Shown here one piece after another: positions 42,702 to 50,524 of a stretch of 64,000 nucleotides of DNA. Position numbers and translations under genes: made by a program. The DNA comes from Inhella sp046317675 (GTDB lineage: Bacteria; Pseudomonadota; Gammaproteobacteria; Burkholderiales; Burkholderiaceae_C), in contig JBKCVH010000092.1 of assembly GCA_046317675.1 (NCBI GenBank), positions 1 through 64,000 on the forward strand, read 5' to 3'. Positions within the stretch are counted from its first letter, which is position 1; the number at the start of each line of letters is the position of its first letter. The notes below the pieces were generated by a model. That model saw nothing but the letters and a program-made list of their open reading frames with translations. It was not told the DNA's origin and did not search any database.

Positions 42702-44297
42702 ATGCATTTGAGCCATCGCCCCTTCCGCTTTTCCTCGCGCCTCACGGCGCTCGCGCTGGCCATCCAGTTCACCGTGGCGCCGCTTTCGGCCCAAGCGCAG
42801 TCTGCGGTTCGACTCCCCGCCTTGGGTGACTCGGTCTCAGAAACGGTTTCTCTCGGCGATGAACGCCGGTACGGCGACTGGATCATGTCGCAGGTGCGCG
42901 GCGACCCACTCGTCCTTGACGACCCTTTGCTGCAGGCCTATCTGGAGTCACTCTGGCAGCCTTTGCTGCAAGCGGCACGCGCCCAGGGCCACATCAGCGA
43001 AGAGCTGCAGGAGCGATTTGCCTGGGAAACCCTGCTGATCAAGGAGCGGGCGATCAACGCCTCCGCCTGGCCGGGTGGCTACTTCATGTTCAACCTGGGC
43101 CTGATCGCGATGACCGGCGAGCGCGATGAACTGGCTTCGGTCATGGCGCACGAACTGAGCCACGTCACCCAGCGTCACATCGCACGCGGGATTGCGGGCG
43201 AGGGCAAGAACACCGCGATGAACATTCTGGGCATCTTGCTCGGCGTGTTGGCGGCTTCGGCCACGGGCTCGGTCGATGGCGGCATTGGTGTCATCTACGC
43301 CGCCCAGGCGGCAGCGCAGCAGCAGCAGCTTCGCTTCAGCCGAGATATGGAGCGGGAGGCGGACCGCGTAGGCCATGCGGTGCTGGCCGAAGCCGGCTAC
43401 CAGCCGGCCGGCATGGTGCGCATGTTCGAGCGCATGGATTTGGCCAATCGGCTGATGGACTCCGGCGCCTTTCCCTACCTGCGCTCTCACCCCCTAACGA
43501 GTGAGCGCATCGGCGAGTCGCGCCAACGCGTCAGCCTGGATGCCCGTCAAGTGGCGCCCCAGGGGCTGGCGGTGCACAGCCTCATGGCGGCCCGCTCCAG
43601 GGTGCTGATGGACGAGCGCGCCGAGATCCTGCAAAACGCCGAAGGCTTGGACGCCGGTGCCCGCGAAGCCGGGCCGCTCCCGCAGCTGGCGGCTCGCTAC
43701 ACCGCCGCCTTCGCCGCCTACAAGCTTCGCCATCGCGAGCGGGGCGATGCAGCCGTTCAGGCGGCCCGCCGTTTTCTGCCCAATGTTGACTTTGCCGAAC
43801 GCGCCAGCGTGGAGCGCCTCTTGGCCATGCTGCAAGCCGAAGGTGCAGCCCTGAATGGCGATGCGGCAGCCGGGTGGGCGGCATTGGCGCCTTATGACAG
43901 CGTCAAAGACACGGTGATGCTGAAACTCAGAGCCCAACTGGCCGCCGCGCCTGGCAGCACCCGCGCGCAGCGCGAAGTGGTGCTCGACGCGCTGCAAACC
44001 CACCTCGCGCTCTTCCCGCTGGACGCATCGGCTTGGGCTCGCAGTGTGAGGTTGTGGGAGCTTCAAGGGCAGCCTTTGCGGGCCTTGCGGGCTCAGGCCG
44101 AGGTCTTTGCGGCACAGGGAAACTTGCGCGGCGCGATCGATCGCCTGCGCTCGGGCTTGCGCCAGTCGCGCGGGCCTGCGGCCGATCAAATTGAGGTGGC
44201 TGTGCTGGATGCTCGCTTGCGCACCTTGTTAACGGAACGCCGAGCGCAACTGGAGGAGATGTACCCCCGCGGCGGCATTCCACCCGAAGAGCGTTAG
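42702..44297 (+). CDS. exported M48 metalloprotease with TPR-like C-terminus (BepA-like)
   Basis: 531 residues. Signal peptide (RLTALALAIQFTVAPLSAQAQ), the zinc site MAHELSHVTQRH with the distal Glu in EREADRVG, and a C-terminal helical repeat region (about 300-520). The layout matches BepA/YfgC, a periplasmic protease and chaperone for outer-membrane protein assembly, including LptD. ASAWPGGYFMFNLGLI is family-typical. The 3' end overlaps the convergent membrane protein gene by four bases. Confidence 0.9.
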   Translation: MHLSHRPFRFSSRLTALALAIQFTVAPLSAQAQSAVRLPALGDSVSETVSLGDERRYGDWIMSQVRGDPLVLDDPLLQAYLESLWQPLLQAARAQGHISEELQERFAWETLLIKERAINASAWPGGYFMFNLGLIAMTGERDELASVMAHELSHVTQRHIARGIAGEGKNTAMNILGILLGVLAASATGSVDGGIGVIYAAQAAAQQQQLRFSRDMEREADRVGHAVLAEAGYQPAGMVRMFERMDLANRLMDSGAFPYLRSHPLTSERIGESRQRVSLDARQVAPQGLAVHSLMAARSRVLMDERAEILQNAEGLDAGAREAGPLPQLAARYTAAFAAYKLRHRERGDAAVQAARRFLPNVDFAERASVERLLAMLQAEGAALNGDAAAGWAALAPYDSVKDTVMLKLRAQLAAAPGSTRAQREVVLDALQTHLALFPLDASAWARSVRLWELQGQPLRALRAQAEVFAAQGNLRGAIDRLRSGLRQSRGPAADQIEVAVLDARLRTLLTERRAQLEEMYPRGGIPPEER

Positions 44298-44638
44298 TTC
44301 TTTTTCGTCACGAAATCAATGACCAAGCCCAGGGCGCTGTAAATCAGCGACCCGATCAGGGCGGCCGCGAAGCCGGTGACCGCAAAGCCCTGCAGCACGG
44401 AGGCTGCCGCCCAGAACATGAGCGCATTGATGACGAACAGAAAGAGTCCGAGCGTGATCAGCGTGACCGGCAAAGTCAGCAAAACCAACAAGGGCCGCAG
44501 CAAGCTATTGAAGAGCCCCAACACCGCAGCCGCCAGCAAAGCGCTGCCAAAGCCCGCAATGCGCACGCCCGAGTACAGGTAAGCGACTAGCAGCAAGGCG
44601 CCAGCCAGCAACAACCAACGCAATAAGAAACGTCCCAT
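44294..44638 (-). CDS. YvlD/phage-holin-like small membrane protein
   Basis: 114 residues with four hydrophobic helices. FGSALLAAAVLGLFNSLLRPLLVLLTLPVTLITLGLFLFVINALMFWAA is the conserved core of the YvlD family, often labelled phage holin family IV although not phage-borne. Function unknown. It ends at the 3' end of the M48 gene. Confidence 0.85.
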   Translation of the reverse strand: MGRFLLRWLLLAGALLLVAYLYSGVRIAGFGSALLAAAVLGLFNSLLRPLLVLLTLPVTLITLGLFLFVINALMFWAAASVLQGFAVTGFAAALIGSLIYSALGLVIDFVTKKN

Positions 44639-44697
44639 CCGATCAGCATAGGCCCTGAAGATCTAAAGGCCTACGGAATGTGAGCACAATGCAGCTC

Positions 44698-44836
44698 CCT
44701 CGAAAGGGGAGTAGCTACGTGCTCCGCCATGCGTGCGGGCATGGCGGATGGTCCGTCAACACGGCGTGCGATGCACACCCGGGCCCCGCAGCCGGCAAGC
44801 CGACACCGCTTGCCGTCCCCGCAAGACCTTTCGAAC
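44698..44836 (+). promoter_or_regulatory. yybP-ykoY (Mn2+-sensing) riboswitch upstream of terC/alx
   Basis: P1 is formed by TCGAAAGG (44700-44707) and CCTTTCGA (44827-44834). Between them are the conserved GGGGAGTAGC (44706-44715) and, later, CCGTCAACACGG (44753-44764), the two internal-loop elements that bind Mn2+ in this class. E. coli alx, a TerC family gene, is controlled by the same riboswitch class, so the downstream gene fits. Confidence 0.85.
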
Positions 44837-44840
44837 CCGC

Positions 44841-44862
44841 CCGTCGCTGCTGAACGCGACGG
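44841..44862 (+). promoter_or_regulatory. hairpin between riboswitch and terC ribosome site
   Basis: CCGTCGC (44841-44847) and GCGACGG (44856-44862) with an eight-base loop, followed 13 bases later by GGAG of the terC ribosome site. It is a candidate part of the expression platform. No T-run follows, so translational control is more likely than termination. Confidence 0.5.
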
Positions 44863-44886
44863 CACGTATCGACTTGGAGATTACGC

Positions 44887-45852
44887 ATGCAAACCATTGC
44901 ACCCCTTTGGCTCTGGGGCTTCTTCGTGGCCACTGTCCTTGTGGCCTTGTTCATTGACTTCGTGGTGCTCAAGAAGCAAGGCGCTCATGAGGTCGGCGTC
45001 AAAGAGGCGCTCAACTGGTCCCTGGTCTGGGTCGCGGTGTCACTGGCCTTCAACGCCATGTTCTGGTGGGCCATCAAGGACACCACGGGTGATGTGACGA
45101 TTGCCAACACCAAGGCGCTGGAATTCCTGACCGGCTACTTGATTGAGAAGAGCCTTGCAGTCGACAACATCTTTGTCTTCCTGATGATCTTCACCTACTT
45201 CGCGGTGCCGCCGAGCTACCAGAAGCGGGTGCTGATGATCGGCATCATTGGCGCCATCGTGTTGCGCTCCATCATGATCTTGGCGGGCGGCTGGCTGCTG
45301 CAGCAGTTCCACTGGATCCTTTATGTGTTCGGTGCCTTCCTGCTGCTCACGGGTATCAAGATGTGGTGGGCCGCAGGCCAAGAACCTAGCTTGGACGACA
45401 ACCCGGCGCTGAAGCTTTTGCGCAAGCTGATGCCAGTCAGCCAGAACTTTGATGGCGAAAAGTTCTTCACCATGGAGCGGGGCAAGCGCATTGCGACCCC
45501 ACTGCTGATGGTCGTGGCCTTGGTGGGCATCACGGACGTGATCTTTGCCGTGGACTCCATCCCCGCGATCTTCGCGATCACCACCGATCCGTTCATCGTG
45601 CTCACCAGCAACGTCTTCGCCATCTTGGGTCTGCGCGCCATGTTCTTTTTGCTGCAGGCGGTGGCCAGCAAGTTCCACCTGCTGAATTACGGCTTGGCGG
45701 TGATCCTGGTCTTCATCGGCACCAAGATGATGATCATCGACCTCTACAAGATCCCCGTGCTGGTGAGCTTGGGCGTGGTGGTGTCCATCCTGGCGATCAC
45801 GATGGTCATCAGCATCAAAACCGCACCGAAGATCGACACCCACAAAGGCTGA
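44887..45852 (+). CDS. TerC/Alx family membrane protein, likely manganese exporter
   Basis: 321 residues with about eight helices. Family motifs include LTGYLIEKSLAVDNIFVFLMIF and VVALVGITDVIFAVDSIPAIFAIT, each with conserved acidic residues in membrane helices (metal site). TerC/Alx proteins are linked to Mn2+ export and to metalation of secreted proteins. GGAG precedes ATG 44887. The upstream yybP-ykoY riboswitch supports Mn-induced expression. A strong terminator follows at 45868. Confidence 0.92.
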   Translation: MQTIAPLWLWGFFVATVLVALFIDFVVLKKQGAHEVGVKEALNWSLVWVAVSLAFNAMFWWAIKDTTGDVTIANTKALEFLTGYLIEKSLAVDNIFVFLMIFTYFAVPPSYQKRVLMIGIIGAIVLRSIMILAGGWLLQQFHWILYVFGAFLLLTGIKMWWAAGQEPSLDDNPALKLLRKLMPVSQNFDGEKFFTMERGKRIATPLLMVVALVGITDVIFAVDSIPAIFAITTDPFIVLTSNVFAILGLRAMFFLLQAVASKFHLLNYGLAVILVFIGTKMMIIDLYKIPVLVSLGVVVSILAITMVISIKTAPKIDTHKG

Positions 45853-45867
45853 AGCTTGCGGACTTGA

Positions 45868-45900
45868 AAACGGCGGCCCACGGGGCCGCCGTTTGCTTTT
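45868..45900 (+). terminator. intrinsic terminator after terC
   Basis: A perfect 12-bp stem, AAACGGCGGCCC (45868-45879) and GGGCCGCCGTTT (45883-45894), with loop ACG, followed by GCTTTT. Confidence 0.88.
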
Positions 45901-46001
45901 GGGCGTCATTCAGCGCTGTCTTCAGCAGCCACCAACCGAGGTTTGACGAGGCGCCGCCGGTGGCCAAACAAGGGGTTTGGACGCGCTTTCGAGCCTGCCA
46001 A

Positions 46002-46088
46002 GGGTTTCAGAGCATGATTTCTCCTATGAAAACACTTCGTTTTCATAGGAGCGCGCAGTACGATTGCGACCGCTTGGGTTTCAGAGAG
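46002..46088. repeat. perfect 13-bp palindrome flanked by 13-bp direct repeats
   Basis: CTCCTATGAAAAC (46021-46033) and GTTTTCATAGGAG (46039-46051) form a perfect hairpin with five-base loop ACTTC. The same 13-mer, GGGTTTCAGAGCA, lies on each side at 46002-46014 and 46076-46088. The palindrome is much more AT-rich than the surroundings and sits in the leader of the SWIB gene, about 100 bp before its ATG. It may be an operator, a processed RNA hairpin, or a small mobile-repeat relic. Confidence 0.6.
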
Positions 46089-46148
46089 CACACAAGGCAT
46101 CAAGCCTTCCCGGCCCAGCAATACCCTCAACGCACGGAGAGATTCAAA

Positions 46149-46592
46149 ATGGCAACTGCGAAGAAGGCCGCTGCACCGGCCAAGAAGGCTGCAGCACCGG
46201 CAAAGAAAGCCGCGGCACCTGCCGCCAAAAAGGCGGCAGCACCTGCAGCCAAAAAGGCCGCTGCGCCCGCCAAAAAGGCGGCAGCACCTGCAGCCAAGAA
46301 AGCTGCAGCCCCCGCCAAGAAGGCCGCTGCACCGGCCAAGAAGCGCGCACCCAACGCCGCCTTCATGAAGGCGCTGACCCCGAGCGCAGCTTTGGCAGCG
46401 ATCGTGGGCGCGAACCCGCTTCCCCGCACCGAAATCACCAAGAAGGTGTGGGAATACATCAAGAAGAACAAGCTGCAAGATGCTGTGCAGAAGCGCGTCA
46501 TCATTGCCGACGCCAAGCTGAAGGAAGTTTTCGGCAAAGCCAAGGCCGACATGTTCGAGATGACCAAGCTGATCAGCAGTCACCTGAAGTAA
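46149..46592 (+). CDS. histone H1-like tail fused to SWIB/MDM2 domain
   Basis: 147 residues. Residues 2-64 are about eight copies of an AAAPAKK/AAAPAAKK unit, a strongly basic Ala/Lys/Pro tail like histone H1. Residues 70-147 form a SWIB domain (FMKALTPSAALAAIVGANPLPRTEITKKVWEYIKKNKLQD... FGKAKADMFEMTKLISSHL). GGAGA precedes ATG 46149. A nucleoid-binding role is likely from the tail. Similar fusions occur in chlamydiae and betaproteobacteria. A terminator follows. Confidence 0.9.
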   Translation: MATAKKAAAPAKKAAAPAKKAAAPAAKKAAAPAAKKAAAPAKKAAAPAAKKAAAPAKKAAAPAKKRAPNAAFMKALTPSAALAAIVGANPLPRTEITKKVWEYIKKNKLQDAVQKRVIIADAKLKEVFGKAKADMFEMTKLISSHLK

Positions 46593-46647
46593 GCAGCCCC
46601 ATGGCCTGCGCAGACCTCTGTCGGCGCGGCAATGTTGGCTTTTGCAC

Positions 46648-46678
46648 AAACCCGGCCTCCGCCGGGTTTGTCTTTTCT
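46648..46678 (+). terminator. intrinsic terminator after the SWIB gene
   Basis: Stem AAACCCGGC (46648-46656) and GCCGGGTTT (46661-46669), loop CTCC, followed by GTCTTTTCT. Confidence 0.85.
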
Positions 46679-46804
46679 GTGAAGAATTCCCGCTTGCGCT
46701 GACCAGCGCGCGCCTCCGGAGGGGGGCGTGACTTGTGCAACGGCCCGCGCCCGTGCTCTTCTTTAAAGTGCAGCGAAATATGCACGCAGTCTGATGATTT
46801 CTTT

Positions 46805-47608
46805 ATGTCTTTGATCGCCACGCTTGCCCTGGCCGCAAGCGCTTCAACCGCCACCTTGCCGACTTGCTCCTGGGACCGCCCCGGAGTGAATCCATTCATG
46901 GGCGATGTGGTGGCGGCCGTCGATCGCTACCAAGACATTCCCCAGGCGACCCGCGAGAAGCTCAAAGCGCGCATGAAGAGCCGCGCCTATGACGAGATTG
47001 CCGTCATCAGCCGCGATGCCATCACGGGCAAGGCGAGCTACGGTGCAGACATTCGCGACATGCACTTTGGCCGTGGCAGCGTATGCACGACGGTTTCCCG
47101 CGCGAAGTGGACCAACCAGCACCAAGAACGTGGTCTCGTTTATTGCGAGGATGGTCAGTGCCTGATCGTGCCCACCGTGTGCCGCAATGTGAGCCGCATC
47201 ACCCGCTTGGCTCCGAAGCCCGTTGCCGGCGCAGCCCAAGACGAGCTTGTGGCTGCCGCGCCGCCGGTCCCGCCCGAAGCGCCTCTCTTGTTCGAACCGC
47301 CAGCGGCGGGTGAGGCTGGCCCAGCGGTTTCTCCGAGCTTTGCCGATACCGCGCGCATTCCCACGCTGAATCAAACGCCCGGCTTGACGATTCCGCCGAT
47401 GGTCACTGGCGGTGGCACGCCCCCGTCGTTCCCGCCGGGGGGCGGAGTCCCGCCCTTGCCTCCCGGCGGTGGCACACCCACCAACGATCCGCTCCCACCC
47501 GGTGCGCCGCCTCCCATCACCACGCCCATTCCCGAGCCGGCCACGTGGCTGATGATGGGCTTCGGGCTGCTGGCGCTGGCTTGGCGTCGCCGCCAAGCTT
47601 CTCGCTAA
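46805..47608 (+). CDS. PEP-CTERM protein of the MHFG type
   Basis: 267 residues. N-terminal signal (MSLIATLALAASASTATL), a Cys-containing domain with the DMHFGRGSVCTTVSRAKW motif, a Gly/Pro-rich linker (about 190-240), and a C-terminal sorting signal PEPATWLMMGFGLLALAWRRRQ. PEP-CTERM tails are recognised by exosortase EpsH/XrtA for transfer to the envelope or exopolysaccharide. No exosortase is in the window. ATG 46805 was chosen for the signal peptide; the ribosome site is weak. It converges with uvrA, overlapping by four bases. Confidence 0.88.
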   Translation: MSLIATLALAASASTATLPTCSWDRPGVNPFMGDVVAAVDRYQDIPQATREKLKARMKSRAYDEIAVISRDAITGKASYGADIRDMHFGRGSVCTTVSRAKWTNQHQERGLVYCEDGQCLIVPTVCRNVSRITRLAPKPVAGAAQDELVAAAPPVPPEAPLLFEPPAAGEAGPAVSPSFADTARIPTLNQTPGLTIPPMVTGGGTPPSFPPGGGVPPLPPGGGTPTNDPLPPGAPPPITTPIPEPATWLMMGFGLLALAWRRRQASR

Positions 47609-50463
47609 GCCCTCGCCAGCAAGGTCTGCAGGTAGCGTCCGGTGTGGCTGCCTTCAAAGGCGGCCACGGTTTCCGGTGTGCCGGCTACCAGTTGCTGGCC
47701 GCCCCCGGCGCCGCCCTCGGGGCCGATGTCAATGACCCAATCGGCGGTCTTGATGACATCCAAGTTGTGCTCGATGACCACGATGGTATTGCCGGCATCA
47801 CGCAGCTGGTGAAGCACCTTGAGCAGGAGTTCGATGTCAGCGAAGTGCAGGCCGGTGGTGGGTTCGTCCAGTATGTACAGCGTGCGCCCGGTGTCGCGCT
47901 TGGAGAGCTCCAGCGCCAGCTTCACGCGCTGCGCCTCGCCGCCCGATAGCGTCGTCGCGCTTTGCCCGAGCTTGATGTAGCCCAGCCCCACGTCAAGCAA
48001 GGTTTGCAGCTTGCGCTGGATGTTGGGCACCGCGTTGAAGTGCTGCACAGCAGCTTCCACGGTGAGGCCCAGCACATCCGCAATGCTCAAGCCTTTGTAA
48101 AGCACTTCCAGGGTCTCGCGGTTGTAGCGGCGACCATGGCAGGTGTCGCAAGGCACATAAACGTCTGGCAGGAAGTGCATCTCCACCTTCAGCACGCCGT
48201 CACCCTGGCAGCTCTCACAGCGCCCGCCGGCGACGTTGAAGCTGAATCGGCCGGCACCATAGCCGCGCTCGCGGGCCATCGGCACCTCGGCGAACAACTC
48301 CCGCATGGGCGTGAAGAGTCCGGTGTAGGTGGCCGGGTTGCTGCGTGGGGTGCGACCAATCGGGCTTTGATCCACGTTGATCACTTTGTCAAACTGATCC
48401 AAGCCCTCCAGCCAGCTATGGGGCGCCGGTTCCGCATGGCTGCCGTATAGCTTCTTGGCCACGGCGGCGTAGAGGGTGTCGTTCACCAAAGTGCTCTTGC
48501 CCGAACCACTGACTCCGGTCACGCAGGTGAACAGGCCGACGGGGAAAGCGACGTCAAGGTTTTTGAGATTGTTGCCATGGGCGTTCAGCACCTTCAGCCA
48601 AGCCTGGGGTGCAACCCGCCGCTGAGGCACGGCGATGGCACGCACCCCGCTGAGGTACTGCCCGGTGATGGAGTCGGGGTGGGCTGCCACTTCATCGGGC
48701 GTGCCCGCAGCCAGCACGCGGCCGCCGTGGATGCCAGCGCCCGGCCCGAGGTCGATCACGTGGTCGGCGGCGCGTATCGCGTCCTCGTCGTGTTCGACCA
48801 CCAACACCGAGTTGCCGAGGTCTCGCAGGCGGCGCAAGGTGGCCAGCAAGCGGTCGTTGTCTCTTTGGTGCAGCCCGATGCTGGGCTCGTCCAGGACGTA
48901 CATCACCCCGGTCAAGCCCGAGCCAATTTGGCTGGCCAAGCGAATGCGCTGCGCCTCGCCGCCGCTGAGGGTGTCGGCACTGCGCTCCAAGTGCAGGTAG
49001 GAGAGGCCCACGTCATTGAGGAAGTGCAGGCGCGCGGCGATCTCGCGCAGCACTTTTGCGCCGATCTCCGCCTTGGCGCCTTTGAGTTGCAAGCCGTCGA
49101 CGTAACTCAGTGCCTCGGCGAGCGTCATGCGCTCGATCTCGAAGATTGCGCGCCCTTCAAGCCCGCCCAGGCGCACATGGCGCGCCTCGCGGCGCAAACG
49201 GGTGCCCGCGCAGTCGGGGCAGGCCTGTGCCGTTTGGTAGCGGGCCAAGTCTTCGCGCACCGCCGTGGAATCGGTCTCCTTGAAGCGCCGCTCCAAGTTG
49301 GTCAAGATGCCCTCGAAGGGGTGCGAGCGCTTCATGCTGCGCTTGCGGCCGCTTGCCGTTTCGCTCACGTAGGTGAAGGCGATTTCCTCCTCCCCCGAAC
49401 CGTACAAAAGGGCGCGCCGCGCCGTTTCTGGCAGGTCCTCAAACGGCTGTTCAAGGTCAAAGCCGTAGTGCGCGGCCACGCCTTCCAGGAGGCCGAAGCT
49501 GTAGGGGTTTCGGCGGTCCCAGCCCTTCACGGCGCCGCTGGCCAGGCTCAAGGAAGGGAAGGCGACGACGCGAGCCGGATCAAAACCCAGCTTTTGGCCC
49601 AGGCCTTCGCAACTGGGGCAGGCGCCGCTGGGCGAGTTGAAACTGAAAAGGCGCGGCTCCAACTCAGGCAGTGCATAACTGCAAATGGGGCAGGCGAACT
49701 TGCTAGAGAACAGCTGCTCCTGCTGCGTTTCAAGGTTCAGCGTGAGGGCGCGGCCCTCGGCAATGCGCAGGGCGGTTTCGAAGCTCTCGGCCAGGCGCTG
49801 GCGAAGGCTTTGCGGGTCGGCGGGGAGCTTGACACGATCGATCACAACGTCGATGTCGTGCTTCTCCGTCTTCTTGAGCGCCGGCAAGTCGGCCGCCTCC
49901 ACCACCACCCCGTTGAGCCGAAAGCGCACAAAGCCTTGCGCCTGCAGGGCTTGGAATTCCTGCACGAACTCGCCCTTCTTGCCCCGCGCCAGCGGTGCCA
50001 TCAGCATGAGCTTGCTGCCCATGGGCTGCGCCAGCACGGCATCCACCATTTGGCTCACGCTTTGCGCTTCAAGGGGCAGATGGTGTTCGGGGCAGAAGGG
50101 TGTTCCAGCCCGAGCAAACAAGAGGCGAAGGTGGTCGTGGATCTCGGTCACCGTGCCCACGGTGGAGCGCGGGTTGTGGCTGGTGGCCTTTTGTTCGATG
50201 GCGATGGCCGGCGAGAGGCCCTCAATCACATCGACCTCCGGCTTGTCCATCACCTGCAGGAACTGCCGGGCGTAAGCCGAGAGGCTCTCCACATAGCGGC
50301 GCTGGCCTTCTGCATACAAAGTGTCAAAAGCGAGGCTGCTCTTGCCCGAGCCCGACAGGCCCGTGATGACCACCAGTTTGTGCTTGGGGATGTCGAGGTC
50401 AATGGCCTTCAAGTTGTGCGTGCGTGCGCCACGCACACGAATGAAAGCAGACTCGAAAGACAT
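47605..50463 (-). CDS. uvrA: excinuclease ABC subunit A
   Basis: 952 residues. Two ABC ATPase modules: Walker A ITGLSGSGKSSLAF and VTGVSGSGKSTLVND, signatures DTLSGGEAQRIRLA and TTLSGGEAQRVKLA, with Walker B VLDEPSIGLHQRDN and ILDEPTTGLHFAD. Zinc modules are CPICSY...CPSCEG and CESCQGDG...CDTCHGRRYN. It scans DNA for bulky lesions and loads UvrB in nucleotide excision repair. No LexA-type box is evident in the 55 bp upstream. Confidence 0.97.
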   Translation of the reverse strand: MSFESAFIRVRGARTHNLKAIDLDIPKHKLVVITGLSGSGKSSLAFDTLYAEGQRRYVESLSAYARQFLQVMDKPEVDVIEGLSPAIAIEQKATSHNPRSTVGTVTEIHDHLRLLFARAGTPFCPEHHLPLEAQSVSQMVDAVLAQPMGSKLMLMAPLARGKKGEFVQEFQALQAQGFVRFRLNGVVVEAADLPALKKTEKHDIDVVIDRVKLPADPQSLRQRLAESFETALRIAEGRALTLNLETQQEQLFSSKFACPICSYALPELEPRLFSFNSPSGACPSCEGLGQKLGFDPARVVAFPSLSLASGAVKGWDRRNPYSFGLLEGVAAHYGFDLEQPFEDLPETARRALLYGSGEEEIAFTYVSETASGRKRSMKRSHPFEGILTNLERRFKETDSTAVREDLARYQTAQACPDCAGTRLRREARHVRLGGLEGRAIFEIERMTLAEALSYVDGLQLKGAKAEIGAKVLREIAARLHFLNDVGLSYLHLERSADTLSGGEAQRIRLASQIGSGLTGVMYVLDEPSIGLHQRDNDRLLATLRRLRDLGNSVLVVEHDEDAIRAADHVIDLGPGAGIHGGRVLAAGTPDEVAAHPDSITGQYLSGVRAIAVPQRRVAPQAWLKVLNAHGNNLKNLDVAFPVGLFTCVTGVSGSGKSTLVNDTLYAAVAKKLYGSHAEPAPHSWLEGLDQFDKVINVDQSPIGRTPRSNPATYTGLFTPMRELFAEVPMARERGYGAGRFSFNVAGGRCESCQGDGVLKVEMHFLPDVYVPCDTCHGRRYNRETLEVLYKGLSIADVLGLTVEAAVQHFNAVPNIQRKLQTLLDVGLGYIKLGQSATTLSGGEAQRVKLALELSKRDTGRTLYILDEPTTGLHFADIELLLKVLHQLRDAGNTIVVIEHNLDVIKTADWVIDIGPEGGAGGGQQLVAGTPETVAAFEGSHTGRYLQTLLARA

Positions 50464-50524
50464 GATCTGTGAACCCTTAGGCGTAACCGGGCATCATAGG
50501 CGGGGGTGCATTTAGGAGATGAAC

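Noticed and set aside
44294..44638. Prophage remnant suggested by the phage-holin family name
   Set aside because: The YvlD-type family is widespread outside phages, and no other phage gene is nearby.
44640..44886. A tRNA gene in the GC-rich, highly structured region before terC
   Set aside because: The structure fits the yybP-ykoY riboswitch; no acceptor stem, T-arm sequence or anticodon loop pattern was found.
46154..46345. Tandem repeats that could suggest a CRISPR-like or satellite array
   Set aside because: They encode the in-frame Ala/Lys/Pro tail of the SWIB protein; there are no spacers of constant length.
48577..50472. A 631-codon open frame on the plus strand inside uvrA
   Set aside because: Antisense to UvrA, whose ABC and zinc motifs are complete; the frame has no recognisable domain.
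50464..50524. LexA operator upstream of uvrA
   Set aside because: A CTGT is present but the matching ACAG at the right spacing is missing.
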